From contig WION01000198.1 of NCBI GenBank assembly GCA_015039365.1, forward strand, positions 38,311 to 102,310: 64,000 bases of DNA, in the 5' to 3' direction. The notes under the pieces were generated by a model. It searched no databases, was not told the origin of the DNA, and worked only from the letters and a program-made list of their open reading frames with translations. Source of the stretch: Amanita rubescens (taxonomy: Eukaryota > Basidiomycota > Agaricomycetes > Agaricales > Amanitaceae). Position numbers and translations under genes: made by a program. Positions 1 to 10,924 of this stretch are shown here, in pieces (the first letter of the stretch is position 1; each line of letters opens with the position of its first letter).

Positions 1-2
1 AT

Positions 3-1619
3 GATATTAATGACCAAGACGAACGAGAAATTTTCCAGGTACGTGTTTTTTTCGTTCGTCGCTGTCAACGGCTAACATGGTCTGCCCCACAGCGTGTCCA
101 ACTGGGTATGGCGTTGACTCCTGCAGGTCAGACCCCGCTTCTCCACATTGTACCACATCTCACATGCTCTACTACAGAAAAGCTACAAGTCATCAACTCG
201 CCGCGCGCGCAATTCATCCGTGAACTTCAAGCCAACTACCTCAAAGAACAGGGTGGCGGACTCACCACCTCCGCCCTAGACTGGGACCGTTCTCGCGGTT
301 CCGACTTTCGGGGTCTCGCCCAAGCCATTTATACCATCGACAAGTACTCTCCCGCCTACAAAACCTCCCCAACCATCCTCCAAATCGAAAAATGGCTATC
401 GGACGATAGCACCGTAACAACATCGTTCCGGAATAAGATCAAGGACACCTTCGACATCTTTGTCCTCCTCGTCCACGACAAGGCCACCAAATCGGCCTTC
501 AAGAAGCCCACCAAAGTCTCTCCCGTCGAGTTCATCCTCATCGTCGTGTTGATCGCGGTGTGGAAGGACAAGATGAGTTTGGCAGAGCTGAGTGAGTCGA
601 TCGCGAAGATGAGGGAAGACGTCAGAATGTACCATACCGATATACGCATGAACTCAAAAGTAACCAAGACCATGGTGGACTTTATGAGGGGCCTCAAGGC
701 GTCCAAGACGGCTCCCGATCAAACGGCGGCGGCAGTCGCAAAGTCGAAGCCGGCGCCTAATTCAACGGTTCCGAAGCGGAAACGGGGAAGAGACGAGATG
801 GATGTGGACGGCGAAACAAATAACGATACCGACTTGAGCGACTCGAGCGAAGAGGAACAACAACAGAGCAAGAAAGTCAAGCGATCGCCACCGACGGCGC
901 CTACTACCTCTGCTGCAAGCCCTCCCAAGAGTTTACCGAACCTTCGTCCAACGTTGACTTCCGGCCCGGTTGGCCCGCCGAGGCCCACCGCGCCCCTACC
1001 GGCGCCGGTCCAATCACAGCCGCCGACGCCATCGCAATCGGCGCCTCCTTTGCCTCCACCTCCGTTAAAGAGTCCAACGACCACTCAAGCGCCGCCGACC
1101 CAACCCAAGATGGACCGATTGGCGGGTTTACGAGCAGCGAGAGCTGCTGCGGCCCAGAGTTATCCATCTCTACCTTTGGCTCCGAGATCGGTCGGGACGA
1201 ATGGGAATAGCAGCAACGGTACGTGTCCTTTCTTTCTTATCCACGGATCGGGATCATATACGAGCGTAGGTCCTCCACCGTCACCACGATCACCGAGTAC
1301 TCCTTTTCCCAATTTCAAAGGTGGACTTGGGATGCCCCCAACCTCCCATCAACTACCCTCTCATAGACCCCCCTCTTCCAATCCCAACTTTATCCCTTTG
1401 TTCCTACCCAGCCCTACTCAAGGGCAACACTCCCAAGCACCTGGTACCTCTATGGAAAACATCCTCAATGCTTCTTTGTCTAGAGGTCCTCCCCCTCCTA
1501 GTGTAGTGGGAAGACCAGAGACAGACAGGGAGAGGAAGGAGAGGGAACAGTGGGAGATTGGGAGGTATGGAAGGGTTCAGAACCAATATTCTGCTGATTA
1601 TTGGAAGAGGAAGTTGTAA
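3..1619 (+). CDS. DUF262-domain protein, C-terminal part (5' end outside window)
   Basis: The gene enters from the left. Bases 3-38 are the end of an exon, followed by an intron at 39-92 (GTACGT donor, GCTAAC branch, CAG acceptor). The frame resumes at 93, so the ATG at 108 is internal. The joined residues around the splice (EREIFQ then RVQLGMALTP) match the conserved motif near the end of the DUF262 (ParB/Srx-like fold) domain, as I recall it from large basidiomycete families. The rest is one long exon of about 500 codons. It begins with a helical region and ends in a Pro/Ser/Thr-rich, probably disordered tail with a basic KRKRGR nuclear-localisation-like stretch near 773-790. A 51-bp segment at 1219-1269 has GTACGT and TAG ends and is in phase, so it could be an intron or be retained. 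The catalytic half lies outside the window, so activity cannot be judged. Confidence 0.75.
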   Translation, partial: DINDQDEREIFQVRVFFVRRCQRLTWSAPQRVQLGMALTPAGQTPLLHIVPHLTCSTTEKLQVINSPRAQFIRELQANYLKEQGGGLTTSALDWDRSRGSDFRGLAQAIYTIDKYSPAYKTSPTILQIEKWLSDDSTVTTSFRNKIKDTFDIFVLLVHDKATKSAFKKPTKVSPVEFILIVVLIAVWKDKMSLAELSESIAKMREDVRMYHTDIRMNSKVTKTMVDFMRGLKASKTAPDQTAAAVAKSKPAPNSTVPKRKRGRDEMDVDGETNNDTDLSDSSEEEQQQSKKVKRSPPTAPTTSAASPPKSLPNLRPTLTSGPVGPPRPTAPLPAPVQSQPPTPSQSAPPLPPPPLKSPTTTQAPPTQPKMDRLAGLRAARAAAAQSYPSLPLAPRSVGTNGNSSNGTCPFFLIHGSGSYTSVGPPPSPRSPSTPFPNFKGGLGMPPTSHQLPSHRPPSSNPNFIPLFLPSPTQGQHSQAPGTSMENILNASLSRGPPPPSVVGRPETDRERKEREQWEIGRYGRVQNQYSADYWKRKL

Positions 1620-3753
1620 GGCTAGTTGGAGAGAGAGGGTATGCTTTGCTTGTTAGTCTAGTCTAGTTTTGTGTAATTTTTGAGCAATATTCCCTTGATA
1701 CAATTTGTGTATCATTCTTGTTTAATGCAGCTTGGACAGCAAACGTACTAAGTTGAATTGGATTCACGTTCATGGCGATACGCAGTTGTGGTAGTACAAG
1801 ATCAAGATGCGATGGACGTGTCACGAGTTTCTGTCACATTTTCTGCCACGACGCATGGTGGTGAGCAGCGCACATCTTTCTCCCGGTGGCGTGGTATGAA
1901 TCCTGACAATGAACATTTAGCGCAACAGCATCGAAGTTATCATGACAAGTTGGAAATCTTGACCGGCCATTGTTGCATTTGTACGTCCTCTTGATCCTAT
2001 TTATCTGACAAGTCATGACGTACTATCCATCCACCCAGTCACTTCACTGTCCTGCACATCCCAAACGCCATGAAGGCGTCAGAATCATTATCGATGCTCA
2101 TCGCCGCACCATCTCGTCTAAACAGATCCCTTCCACGGCCGCGTTTCATTTGTAACGTTACTGATGGGGGGTTGGTCGTGGTTGAAGCGGATATCAGCAA
2201 ATGGCCAAAGGAAACGGAAGCGAAAACGGAGACACTAGTTGTTGGGTCGGTCCGGTGTCAGCAAGCTCGGAGGAAACAACAACTACTGGGGCTGCCGTTA
2301 CACACCGCAAGCGAAACGCCCGTAATGACCACCGCGCAACCGTTATGGGCGTCCATACCCACTCTTCCGCCCTCCACTCTTAAAATGACATAGATATTTC
2401 TATCCCTGAGCCTTTTTTCTCGGTCATGGGTAGAGTTGCCCTTGTCGACATTGGAGAAACAACTATCGTAACAGCGAAGGAGGAGGGGAATGTGAAGATG
2501 TCAACGACGAACTGATGTAGAAAGTCGTTCACACCGACTAATGGAGAAAGAGATTGGTTATATGCGGGTGAGCGCCATTGGGCAGACGGTAAGTTTCTGT
2601 TCATTCAATTCGAGACTTGTGAGCCATGTGCTTAACGAGTGTGCATAGAAGCGCCGAGACGCTATTTTAATAATGTTTGGGCGGAAGGGTTTCGATGGAT
2701 GTAAAGGATTAACGAGACATCTATATTCGCGTCCGCTCATCTCTTCCTTCATTTCGATACGCAAATTCACATCTGAATTAGAAGGGCCAAATTCGCGCTG
2801 TGCAAGATCCGGCCCTGTACCCTGCTCGACTAGTAGAAACCACGCTCAATGCGCAGCAGGCAGTTCATATCGGTGGTTTTGATCACCCGCATCAATTAAC
2901 AGGTCTTGTTATGAGACGACGTTTGGGTCGCAGTATTCCCAGGTTTTGGGAAATGAGCCCCAGTCCCGGCCCGTTGGAGTTCGCGAACGGTGCGTTTTTG
3001 CCTTTTTCCCAAGTTTGGAAGTTGACGGGCGCATAGAAGTGATGGTGCCCCCCCCGACTGGGCTATCATGTCGCGCATAACGTCAGTAGTCCGACACTTG
3101 TTAGCAGAGGCGAGAACGGTGAGGGTAGACTGGAGCATTCGGAGCTCGAGAGTTGGATGATCTACATCATTCAGGCACAGCGCTCAGTTTGGATGATGAC
3201 GAGAACATCACGGTGATTGCGTGGTATATGCAAATTCCTTTTCTGTCATATTCAGAAGTCTTAGATCATATATTCAATACTGTACATACACGGAATCAAG
3301 CAGAACCAGTACATGTTCATATAGATGGTAAAGAAAGAAAAAAAAAGAACTTTTCTCATTGCATTCCTCCTTCCAGTTCACCGCCAAGGTGAGTAATACT
3401 AAGGGGGAATGTAGTTATAGTCTCTGGAATAGGGTTCAGTTGGGTAGTGGATAGCTGGCTGAGATTTGTTCTTCGGCTCGCTCCCTTTTGATCGAGACGA
3501 TGTTGGGTACGCGAGCAACGAAGGCATAGGATATGGAAAATGAAAGATGTAGTCGTCGTAACTGATGTGGTTTTCTCTAGGTTGTCAATAATCTGTCCAA
3601 GTCCGTCCATCAGTCAAATCAAATCCCGTAAATATGAAGCTGAATTTCGTACCTTGTCATCCGAGTCAGTTCCCACTCACTCTTCCAAAAGTCCATCCAA
3701 CGATTGAGTTCAATAGCTCGATCTACCAGGCGGCGCGATCACAGTTAACGCCT
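1620..3753. other. Region between genes with decayed, exon-like fragments
   Basis: I see no intact gene here. Short coding-looking pieces occur at 1758-1994, 2070-2393, 2425-2518 and 2800-3036 on the plus strand. A well-formed intron candidate lies at about 2590-2648 (GTAAGT donor, CTTAACG branch, CATAG acceptor). Reading frames around it are broken by stops, and I do not recognise a family. The simplest reading is an old pseudogene oriented plus. A short gene with many small exons remains possible. Confidence 0.3.
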
Positions 3754-4900
3754 TCACGGATCCAACTTCTCGCCGCGAGCCAAGACTCGGACGACTTTAC
3801 TGGGCTGGGAGACCATCTCCATCATCGCCATGACGGCGGGTGGGCGCTCAACGAGACCCGGGCCGTTCCCTCCCGTCCCGGTTACGGTTATCCCGGAACT
3901 GGCATTATCGCCTATAGAGCTAATGGACGGCTTTCGCCTCCCTCCTCGGGCATGTCCATGGTAGCCATGGCCATGATGAGAATGTCCCCTTCGTCCGGAT
4001 CGGGGACCAACAGTTTCTTCCTCATCTCCTTCTCCTGAGCCGGGGCCTCGTCCGTGACCAGGCGCAGCTGCATCGATTTCGAGAATCTCAACGCCGGCTT
4101 TGGAAGCCCAGTAGGAGACGAGTGTACCGGACGACCTAGGTTCAAATTTGTTGATGTTGGGATTGTTGGAAGGTGCGGGGAGCGGAACGACGGGCATGTT
4201 GGTAGCCTGGTCACCATCTGAAGAGGGAGATAAAACTGCAAAGACGACACGTGGGGTGGGTTTGGGGCTACCGTCGGTGCCGAGTTCAATGAGGGGGTTT
4301 TCGGTTTCCCATTTGGCGCAACAGACGGTTCTGCGGACCCATTCCGGTGACGGGAGGGGTGTACCAGTGTCGTTAGTGGTAAAGGTGATCTTATCCCAGA
4401 AGACGAACGCTTCGTCTCGTTGAACCCTTACTCGGGGGTTAGTACCCACTTGGGCTTCCAAGATACGAGATGCAGCGCGGGCGCGTTGGGCGAGAGAGCT
4501 TGTTCCCTTCTTGAGAAGGTCGAGGGTGTTAAGCGCTGGGGTGCGTCAACGCTTCGCACGGGAGTACGCTGGTATACGACTCGCCTTCGAGAGGAACAAT
4601 AAGGACTTGGTCTCTCCCGTCCTTGCACCATCGTTTGACTTGATAAAGGGCGTGAACCAGCACGCTAGCGTCGACTACGATGATATCCGCTTCTTTCGCA
4701 TCATTATCATCCTGGACATCGCGGGGTTTCATCTTGGCCAACATTGCCGGACTCCGCGAGTTCTGAAATCGTTTCTGTGGCATTATAGTTCGCTGAGTTT
4801 CCCTCCAATTTGCTGAACCGGGACCTCCCCTAGCGTTGACGCTCTTTTCAAGCTGCTCGACTTGATGAGTCAGAAAGGCAGCTCCAAGTGCGCGAGACAT
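3754..4900 (-). CDS. PIN-domain protein (ribonuclease-like)
   Basis: Two exons on the minus strand: 4900-4585 and 4535-3754, encoding about 365 residues. The N-terminus is a short helical lead (MSRALGAAFL). From about residue 70 comes the PIN core: DIIVVDASVLVHALYQV supplies the first acidic metal-binding residue, then VLIVPLEALNTLDLLKKG, then an ALAQRAR-like helix. The C-terminal half is Gly/His/Arg-rich (GHSHHGHGYHGHARGG near 3930-3980) and ends in a conserved-looking VRVLARGEKLDP. PIN domains are metal-dependent RNA nucleases; fungal relatives include Swt1-like and EST1/SMG6-like proteins, but which group this belongs to cannot be told here. The single intron (4536-4584, 49 bp) must start with GC (AAG|GCGAGT) to keep the family sequence in frame; it ends in CCCCAG and has a TTGAC branch site. 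The ATG at 4900 is the first in frame. Confidence 0.75.
4536..4584 (-). other. GC-AG intron of the PIN-domain gene
   Basis: On the minus strand the exon ends CTCGAAG, the intron begins GCGAGTCG and ends ACCCCAG, and the next exon begins CGCTTAAC. Reading straight through reaches a stop (TAA) within 10 codons. Using the GT six bases further on leaves the wrong phase. Only the GC donor joins PLE to ALNTLDLLKKG. Confidence 0.65.
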
Positions 4901-5066
4901 GGCAAGCTGCTTTGCGCTGACAGTGGGACCCTAGTTATGTTATGTGAGTCTACTAATACTAGGTCAAATTTGATTCTAACTGACTTTGTCTGCCATGACT
5001 GGATGGAAGTGAGAGCAAAGCGAGGGTGGATGCTTAGTAAGCATGGCTTGATGGCTGCCTCACACG

Positions 5067-5379
5067 ATGACCAGCTTATTGATGGCTCCGATCTCGAGCT
5101 TTTCAACGGGTTTTCAAGGCGAGAACTTGAAGCCAACTTCATCAGACTCTGCTACACGTCAAGTTAGTCAAATTTATCTCTTAGTATCGTTAGTTAAAAT
5201 CGTAATCAAATTACAGTTCCCACTCACTGCGACAACAAGCATTCTTCAAGATCAATTCATCCCTGTACCTGACTCACTAGTACGTTCCGGTTACTCTACA
5301 AATTACCCTTATCATATTAGCTTACTTTTTTTTTCCCGGTGACTCCCCGATTTTCTTTTTTTTACTCGAGCAGACAAGT
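5067..5379 (+). other. Possible 5' exons of the four-repeat cysteine gene
   Basis: A frame open from an ATG at 5067 can be joined to the next gene by two introns. One is about 54 bp (GTTAGT to ATTACAG, ending near 5215). The other is about 94 bp (GTACGT at about 5280 to GAGCAG at about 5373). Both are in phase 0 with the ATG at 5380. The splice signals are fair but there is no protein family to confirm the model, so the start of the downstream gene is uncertain between 5067 and 5386. Confidence 0.3.
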
Positions 5380-7545
5380 TTGAAGATGGAACACTACAAT
5401 TCGCGGGGAGAAATCATTCATTATCCCCCTTCAGTACGCGAATTTATCATAAAATTCATTGTCCAAACTGACAAACTTTTTCAGATAAGTTACCTTTGGC
5501 CGTATCCTTATCCATTTCCCCTCGTTTACCCATCACCACCGCCTCTTCCATCTATTTCCCTGCCAGATGAAATTCGACGCGACGGCCAGTGTCGCGGTCC
5601 CAACGCCGCGCCTTCTTCCTTAACACCAACTCCACCAGTACCTTCATCATCACGTCCGACTGCCCCCACTACCAACCCCACCACCAGCGCTGCACCCGCA
5701 CCACCAATCATAGGCAAGAAACGGCCCAAACCAGGTCCAAGATGTAGAATCCCTCCCGTTTCAGGACCCCACTCCGTCCCCCCTCTAACCCTTAAATGGC
5801 GCAATCCGCGTCCACTTCCTATTCCAAACCGTTCTCTGCCTTCAAACGCGCCCATCCCAAACACGGCGGCAGAGAATTCAGCCATACCCGCAGTTACGAC
5901 TACGACTACACCCAAACCTTGCACGACACCATCTTGTGCGGGGATTATCCCAACCGGATCGTCTACGCTCACGCGACACTGTCCGTCTTGTGTCAAAGCG
6001 GATTGGAACGCGAGGAAAAGTGGGATTATGCGGTGTTTGCAAGTCGCACGTCGCGTCGGGCATGGAGGCGGACAAGCCGAAACAGTCGAAAGACCAGGCC
6101 CACAACCAGGGCGATCGAGGTCGGATTCAAGTGCGAGCATGAGCAGCTTATCGTCTCTTTCGACTTTGACGAGTTCGGATGAGGACGAAGACCGTGATGA
6201 GGAGCGCAGCATCTATACCCCCGCTACGACTATCGACGGAAGTCAGGACTCTGTGCCTCCCCTTCTTCTACCTGCACCTATGACCACGTCAAAACGCCCA
6301 CCTCCAAAGTTAACCCTTCGATTCCGCTCAATCCTTTACCACAGCACTAAATCTTTCCGATATTGCTGTGACCCAAGTTGTTCGCGAAAGCTAGACAAGG
6401 AATACACCCGTGTTCGGTGTGTCCCTTGTAGAGCGCGCGCGAGGCAGAGGACGAGGGAGCTTGTTGAGGAGTTGACTGTTTTGAGGAGGAGGAGGGTTGA
6501 TGGTGGTAATACGAACGAGACGGGAGGGGAAATGAAAGAAAAAGAAACGCTAGACGTGGTTCCGGGCGCGCGACTCTGCGTGGTACGACCGTGCTCGCAT
6601 ATACTCCCACCTGTGGAAGAGTACAAGCATAACATGTGTCTTGGCTGTAGACGGTTCTTTTCTTCCATCCGCGGTGGCAACGAGGCAAAAGAATCGTGGA
6701 ACGGGTTTACAGCAGGGGATTTGGTGCCCGGGAGGAAGAGATGCGCGAGTTTGGATTGCGGTGTGCTCGTGGTGGAAAGCTCGGGATCAGGATCGTTGTG
6801 CGTGCAGTGTACAAAGAGAAAAGCTTGGGAGATGAACCGCGTCGAACGGGTTCGTGCGCGGAGAAAGACGCAGGATGATGCTAGTAGTACCTGTACGCCA
6901 TGCGACAAGACCTCGAGCGTTCCTACCAAACCCAAAGTGCGTATCCCCAACGTCCAATTAACCTGTTAATAAACAAATGATGAATAGGTCCCTCCCATGT
7001 ACCCAGAATACCACACCCTTCATTCTCTCTCTGTCCATTTTAGAACGCTGCTGTATGTGTTTCTGAGGGACCAAGTCTCCCTCGCTCTACGACAAAAATC
7101 TTCCCCTCCCACACGAACCTTTGATTCCGTGGGACCTGCACCTGCACCCGCCCTCTTCACCTTCTCCGGCCAATTCTCCACCGTCTCCCCCACCCCCGAC
7201 ATCACACACCCCACGTACAAACCAAACATCCTCCGGCACATCTCCCACGTCCGGACCGTACTCGAACGCTCGTCCCGTTTGAGGTTACAACCTCAGAACC
7301 AGCGCGATCCGCTCGTGGCGTTTAAACAAGGGTTTGCGATGAGGTTCGCGTGTGCCCATTCGATTCCGTTGGCGTTGTTCGCGCCCGAGGGAGGGGTGAC
7401 AGCGGACAAGGATGCGGAAGACGCAATCAGAAGAAATATTAAAGGAGAGTTGGACATTATCACCGTTTCAGACGATTCGCATTCCGTCGTTCCGGGTCAA
7501 ATGACAGTTGTTAGGTTTCGTATGGGCGTCGTGGGCGTTTCATAG
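5380..7545 (+). CDS. Protein with four CX4C...CX2C zinc-ribbon-like repeats
   Basis: About 700 residues; no known family recognised. Two introns: 5434-5484 (GTACGC, CTGAC branch, TTTTCAG; 51 bp, in phase, so it can be read through) and 6937-6987 (GTGCGT to ATAG). A Pro/Ser/Thr-rich N-terminal half is followed by four copies of one cysteine pattern, C-X4-C-X12-14-C-X2-C, at about 5917-5995, 6364-6432, 6575-6650 and 6740-6812. Examples are CTTPSC with CPSC, and CASLDC with CVQC. Each copy is followed by a basic helix (KADWNARK, RARARQR, RRFF, KRKAWEMNR). An acidic and Ser-rich spacer (SSDEDEDRDEE) separates repeats 1 and 2. The second main exon holds a Cys-poor C-terminal domain of about 180 residues. 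Paired cysteines at this spacing usually bind zinc, so a nuclear DNA- or RNA-binding role is a reasonable guess only. Damaged pieces of this gene lie at 7685-8113 and 51422-51737. Confidence 0.6.
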
Positions 7546-7684
7546 TCGTGTTTTTTTTTTTTTTTTTTTCGTTCTTGTTGGACTTGCAGTTGTGTGTTTG
7601 ATGCGTCTGTATTCTTGCACATGTTACCAGTCAATTTATCGTACAATGCTACTAATAGTATGATATGATAGCGATTCGTTTATA

Positions 7685-8113
7685 TTATAGACTTGCGCGT
7701 TTGCGTATTATAGAAACAATGCTGCGCACAATGCTATCATTTCGATAGCGGTACCAGGAGATATCGATGCTACGATTCATCACAAGCGACGATAAACTGC
7801 TGGTACTCGTATTCGAATCCGATCTGGTTGGCCTCCCTCTCCTCCTGGTCTTTCGACTGTTTTGAGTTTCCTTGACTTGTCCACTTCCATTGGCGTGCCC
7901 GAGGCGACGCGCGATTCGAAAATACCGCATAATCCCACTTTTCCTCGCGTACCGGTCGGCTTTGACACGAATTGTCTTGTGAGAGTAGACGATCCGGTTC
8001 GTGGGTATGTGGACTGGTGCAGAGCAGTAAGTATCTTTTTCTTCGTTAATACTATGATTAATGTTGGGCTCGTAGCACTCGGGTCGGAGCTCGTTGGCAA
8101 TGGAAAGTCGCAT
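7685..8113 (-). pseudogene. Inverted fragment of the four-repeat cysteine gene
   Basis: On the minus strand this reads ARKSGIMRYFRIARRLGHANG and a downstream SDSNTSTSSLSSL. These correspond to ARKSGIMRCLQVARRVGHGG and SDSSASMSSLSSL around 6010-6170 of the intact gene. The paired cysteines are gone and the frame is broken. It lies tail to tail with its parent, just past the parent's 3' end, so it is probably a broken inverted duplicate. Confidence 0.65.
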
Positions 8114-8575
8114 AATGTATAGTTACGCAATATCTGTGCAAATGCAAATCACTCTTATACAGACGAGACGAAGCTGCCTTCCCAGGCGCAATACTCGGAA
8201 TCAACTTCAACCAATCGAATCGCTGGCAATCACCTCGGACGGCTGGCAGGTGGTCCGAGTTGAACTTGAAGACCGTGATCCAATTGTGTGGCGTAGTTTG
8301 TACACCATTCTGTTACCATAGTGGCACCACGCGTCCTGGCATCTCGTGCGTTTACAAAGGCTTCACTCGACTCCTACTGAACGCTGCTTCGTTTCGGCTC
8401 CAAACACCAACCCTGATTTCAGGGTTACTCTCATCGAGGGCTCGCTGGACGCTGCAACCAAAACGTGCAAGAAACCCCTTACCAGTCTCTCGTCGCTGCC
8501 GTTACTATATACGCGCAAACCATGTTGGATCAAGACGTCGTCGTCAAACACTATGAAATCAACAACCCATATCAG

Positions 8576-9174
8576 TTGCGGTCTTCACTGAAGTTCCAAT
8601 CCCTTACACCAAGGTGCGCTTCCACAGCGTCCTAGATAAAGGGTGGTTTTATTTAAATCAAGCTGAAAGGTAAGCTCATATACCCGCTACTTCATTTTTC
8701 ACTGTAATGGCCAGATGCACTGTGTGTGAGTGGTGTGCCGTTTGAGCCCAGCAATACATCGAGTGGCATCATAGAAGCGAATAAGCCACACCCCAGATAC
8801 TGTTCAAGTGCTCACAATTCTGACCGTAACGTTCGTTGCCATCTCTTCTCATCGTATATAGCTCTCGGTACTTTTGCAGGAAGCGAAAATCCTAATCCTT
8901 CATTGGTGCACTTACTCATGGTACCTTGTAGTGGTTCTTCACCGCTTACGATGGGAGCACTCAAATTTGCAGCGGATAAAAATCAAGGGCTCGTTGTAGA
9001 ATTACTATTGAAAGACATGGTGAGTTTTCAGTGACTCAAACATGCTTGCCTGACTAGTTCTGACAGATCCTCTATTCCATTTCGCCCATGATTACGACAG
9101 ATCTTGCCCAAGTCCCTATATTCGGAAATATACAAGGCAGCAATACTACGGATACAAGTACAAGAGCGCTCTAG
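8576..9174 (+). CDS. Unrecognised gene, 3' exons
   Basis: Three exons can be joined in one frame: about 8576-8669, 8731-9019 and 9067-9174. The introns are 8670-8730 (GTAAGC to GTGAG) and 9020-9066 (GTGAGT, CTGACT branch, GACAG). The protein reads EVPIPYTKVRFHSVLDKGWF, then SGVPFEPSNTSS, then GALKFAADKNQGLVVELLL, and ends in a short hydrophilic tail. I do not recognise the family. The region upstream (8114-8575) looks coding in pieces, in three different frames, and has stops, so the gene may be broken or have more small exons. Its stop codon (9172-9174) is one base from the stop of the CFEM gene on the other strand. Confidence 0.4.
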
Positions 9175-9175
9175 C

Positions 9176-9685
9176 CTAAAAATAAGTAGCCAAGGAGAAA
9201 CATACAAAACTAAGAGATAGGACATCGGATAGCGTATCGATGGTCTGGACACGGCCTGCACCGTTAGAGGTAGGCGTTCCTGTTACAATGGTTAGCATTG
9301 TTGAGCATATACGGAGGACGGTATCATACCATGAGGTGGTGCAGTAGTAGGCGATGCCTGCAAGTTGCTTGAGGTTGCCAACAACTGCGCGCAAAACCCA
9401 TTCAAAATGGATGTCGCTGATGCGACGTCCGTTTGAGATGTACATGCGGAGCCAACCACAGAGGAAACAGCAGCTATCGCTGCAGGGAACTGGTTGCAAG
9501 TGCACTTCCAAGTGTCACAACCCACATCACAAGGTATGCAGTTGCCATATCCACAACAGGAAGCTTCAAAGACGTTCTGTACACAGGTCCTCTGATCGCC
9601 CAGTCCTGGCCACTTGGATGGGTCTGTCATCTGCGCCCCCACAAGCGCAACCACTGGCATCAACGAGACAGACAAGGGAGAGCAT
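9176..9685 (-). CDS. CFEM-domain surface protein, GPI-anchor type (start damaged)
   Basis: Exons 9660-9330 and 9279-9176 (intron 9280-9329, GTATGA to TAACAG) give about 144 residues. The body is a CFEM-like eight-cysteine domain: TCVQNVF, SCCGYGNCIPCDVGCDTWKCTC, then ACTSQTDV and NGFCAQ. CFEM proteins sit outside the cell on the wall or membrane; several fungal members bind haem. The last exon differs from the paralogues at 10233 and 48452. It is short and ends in SNGAGR followed by a hydrophobic tail (VLSLSFVCFSLATYF), which fits a GPI-attachment signal. The original start seems to be the ATG at 9685, by alignment with the paralogue, but a 2-bp loss in the signal-peptide region puts it out of frame. 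The in-frame ATG at 9660 leaves only a stub of signal peptide, so the gene may no longer be secreted. Confidence 0.6.
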
Positions 9686-10232
9686 CCTCAGCGTGATGGG
9701 TGTAAGATGGATAACGGTGATCGTACCGAGTCTTGTACATATATTAGTATCGCCTTTGACAGCTCAGGTACGAAAAGTGCTCAAACCCCATAACAAGTTG
9801 GGGGCGGAGAAGGTGGCAACGGGTTACGGCTGCCCGGCCATGAGAATAGCGTAATTAGATAGTGATAGAGTTCAATTCTAAAAATTGCAGTAAATGAAAA
9901 TGTTACGAGGCCCTATAGTCCCTCCCTGCCTAGGGCCATGCCACCACGAAGCGGTGGCCACAATCGACAAGTACATAATTTAGGCTAGAGTGACGAGTCA
10001 GGCCTCCATTGCAACTCCCGATCAATTCGGATGCCCCATAATTGTAACCGTCCCGTCTGTCACTGCTGGGTTCCTGGATGCTAAAGATACTACACGCCGC
10101 TACCAATATGTAAGTACAAGACTTGACAATGATACTAGTACCATCAATCATTGTTGTCCATTTTACACCCATCAACCACGCTGAAGCTGCTAGTGTCACA
10201 CCTGCATAGCCTGGCATTGACGGCAACCGAGG

Positions 10233-10924
10233 ATGCTCTCCCTTGTCTATGTTTCGTTGATGCCAGCGGTTGCGCTTGTAGGGGCACAGATGACAGACCC
10301 GTCCAACTTGTGGCCAGGACTGGGCGATCTGAGGACCTGTGTACAGAACGTCTTTGACGCTTCCTGTTGTGGATATGGCAACTGTATACCTTGTGATGTG
10401 GGTTGTGACACTTGGAAGTGCGCTTGCAACCAGTTCCCTGCAGCGCTAGCAGCTGTTTCCTCTGTGGTTGGCTCCGCATGCACGTCTCAAACGGACGTCG
10501 CATCAGCGACATCCATTTTGAATGGGTTTTGCGCGCAGTTGTTGACAACCCCAAGCAACCTACAGTCATCGCCTACTACTCATGGTATAATACCATCCTC
10601 CGTATCCACTCAACAGTGCTTACCATTGTAACAGGAACTTCCAATCCGACATCTCCTACTAGTACCACTTCCAATCCGACAACTCCTACCACTTCCAATC
10701 CAACAACTCTTGCCAATCCGCCAATTCTTACCACTTCCGATACCACTTTCAATCCGACAACTCCTACCAGTTCCACAATGCTTGGGCACAACTCTTTAAG
10801 CCACTCTGACATAATCGCCATCATCAGCACTTTCGTAGGACTAGCAGGATCAGCGATCGCGGGGATCGGCCTATATTATGCCATTAAAACATATAGAAAT
10901 AATTATGGTAACATACATAGGTGA
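10233..10924 (+). CDS. CFEM-domain protein with Ser/Thr linker and C-terminal membrane anchor (copy A)
   Basis: Exons 10233-10584 and 10635-10924 (intron 10585-10634, GTATAA to TAACAG) encode 213 residues. The layout is a signal peptide (MLSLVYVSLMPAVALVGA), a CFEM-like cysteine domain (RTCVQNVFDASCC, CIPCDVGCDTWKCAC, GSACTSQ, NGFCAQ), a linker of repeated SNPTTPT units, and one membrane helix (IIAIISTFVGLAGSAI) with a short basic cytoplasmic tail. It is likely displayed at the plasma membrane, facing the wall. It is divergent from the GPI-type CFEM gene, with about 550 bp between them, so the pair could share control elements. Its near copy is at 48452-49101, with fewer linker units. Confidence 0.75.

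Noticed and set aside
3754..4290. ORFs on either strand overlapping the PIN gene, such as 3912-4289
   Set aside because: They are shadows in other frames; only the spliced minus-strand frame gives the PIN core.
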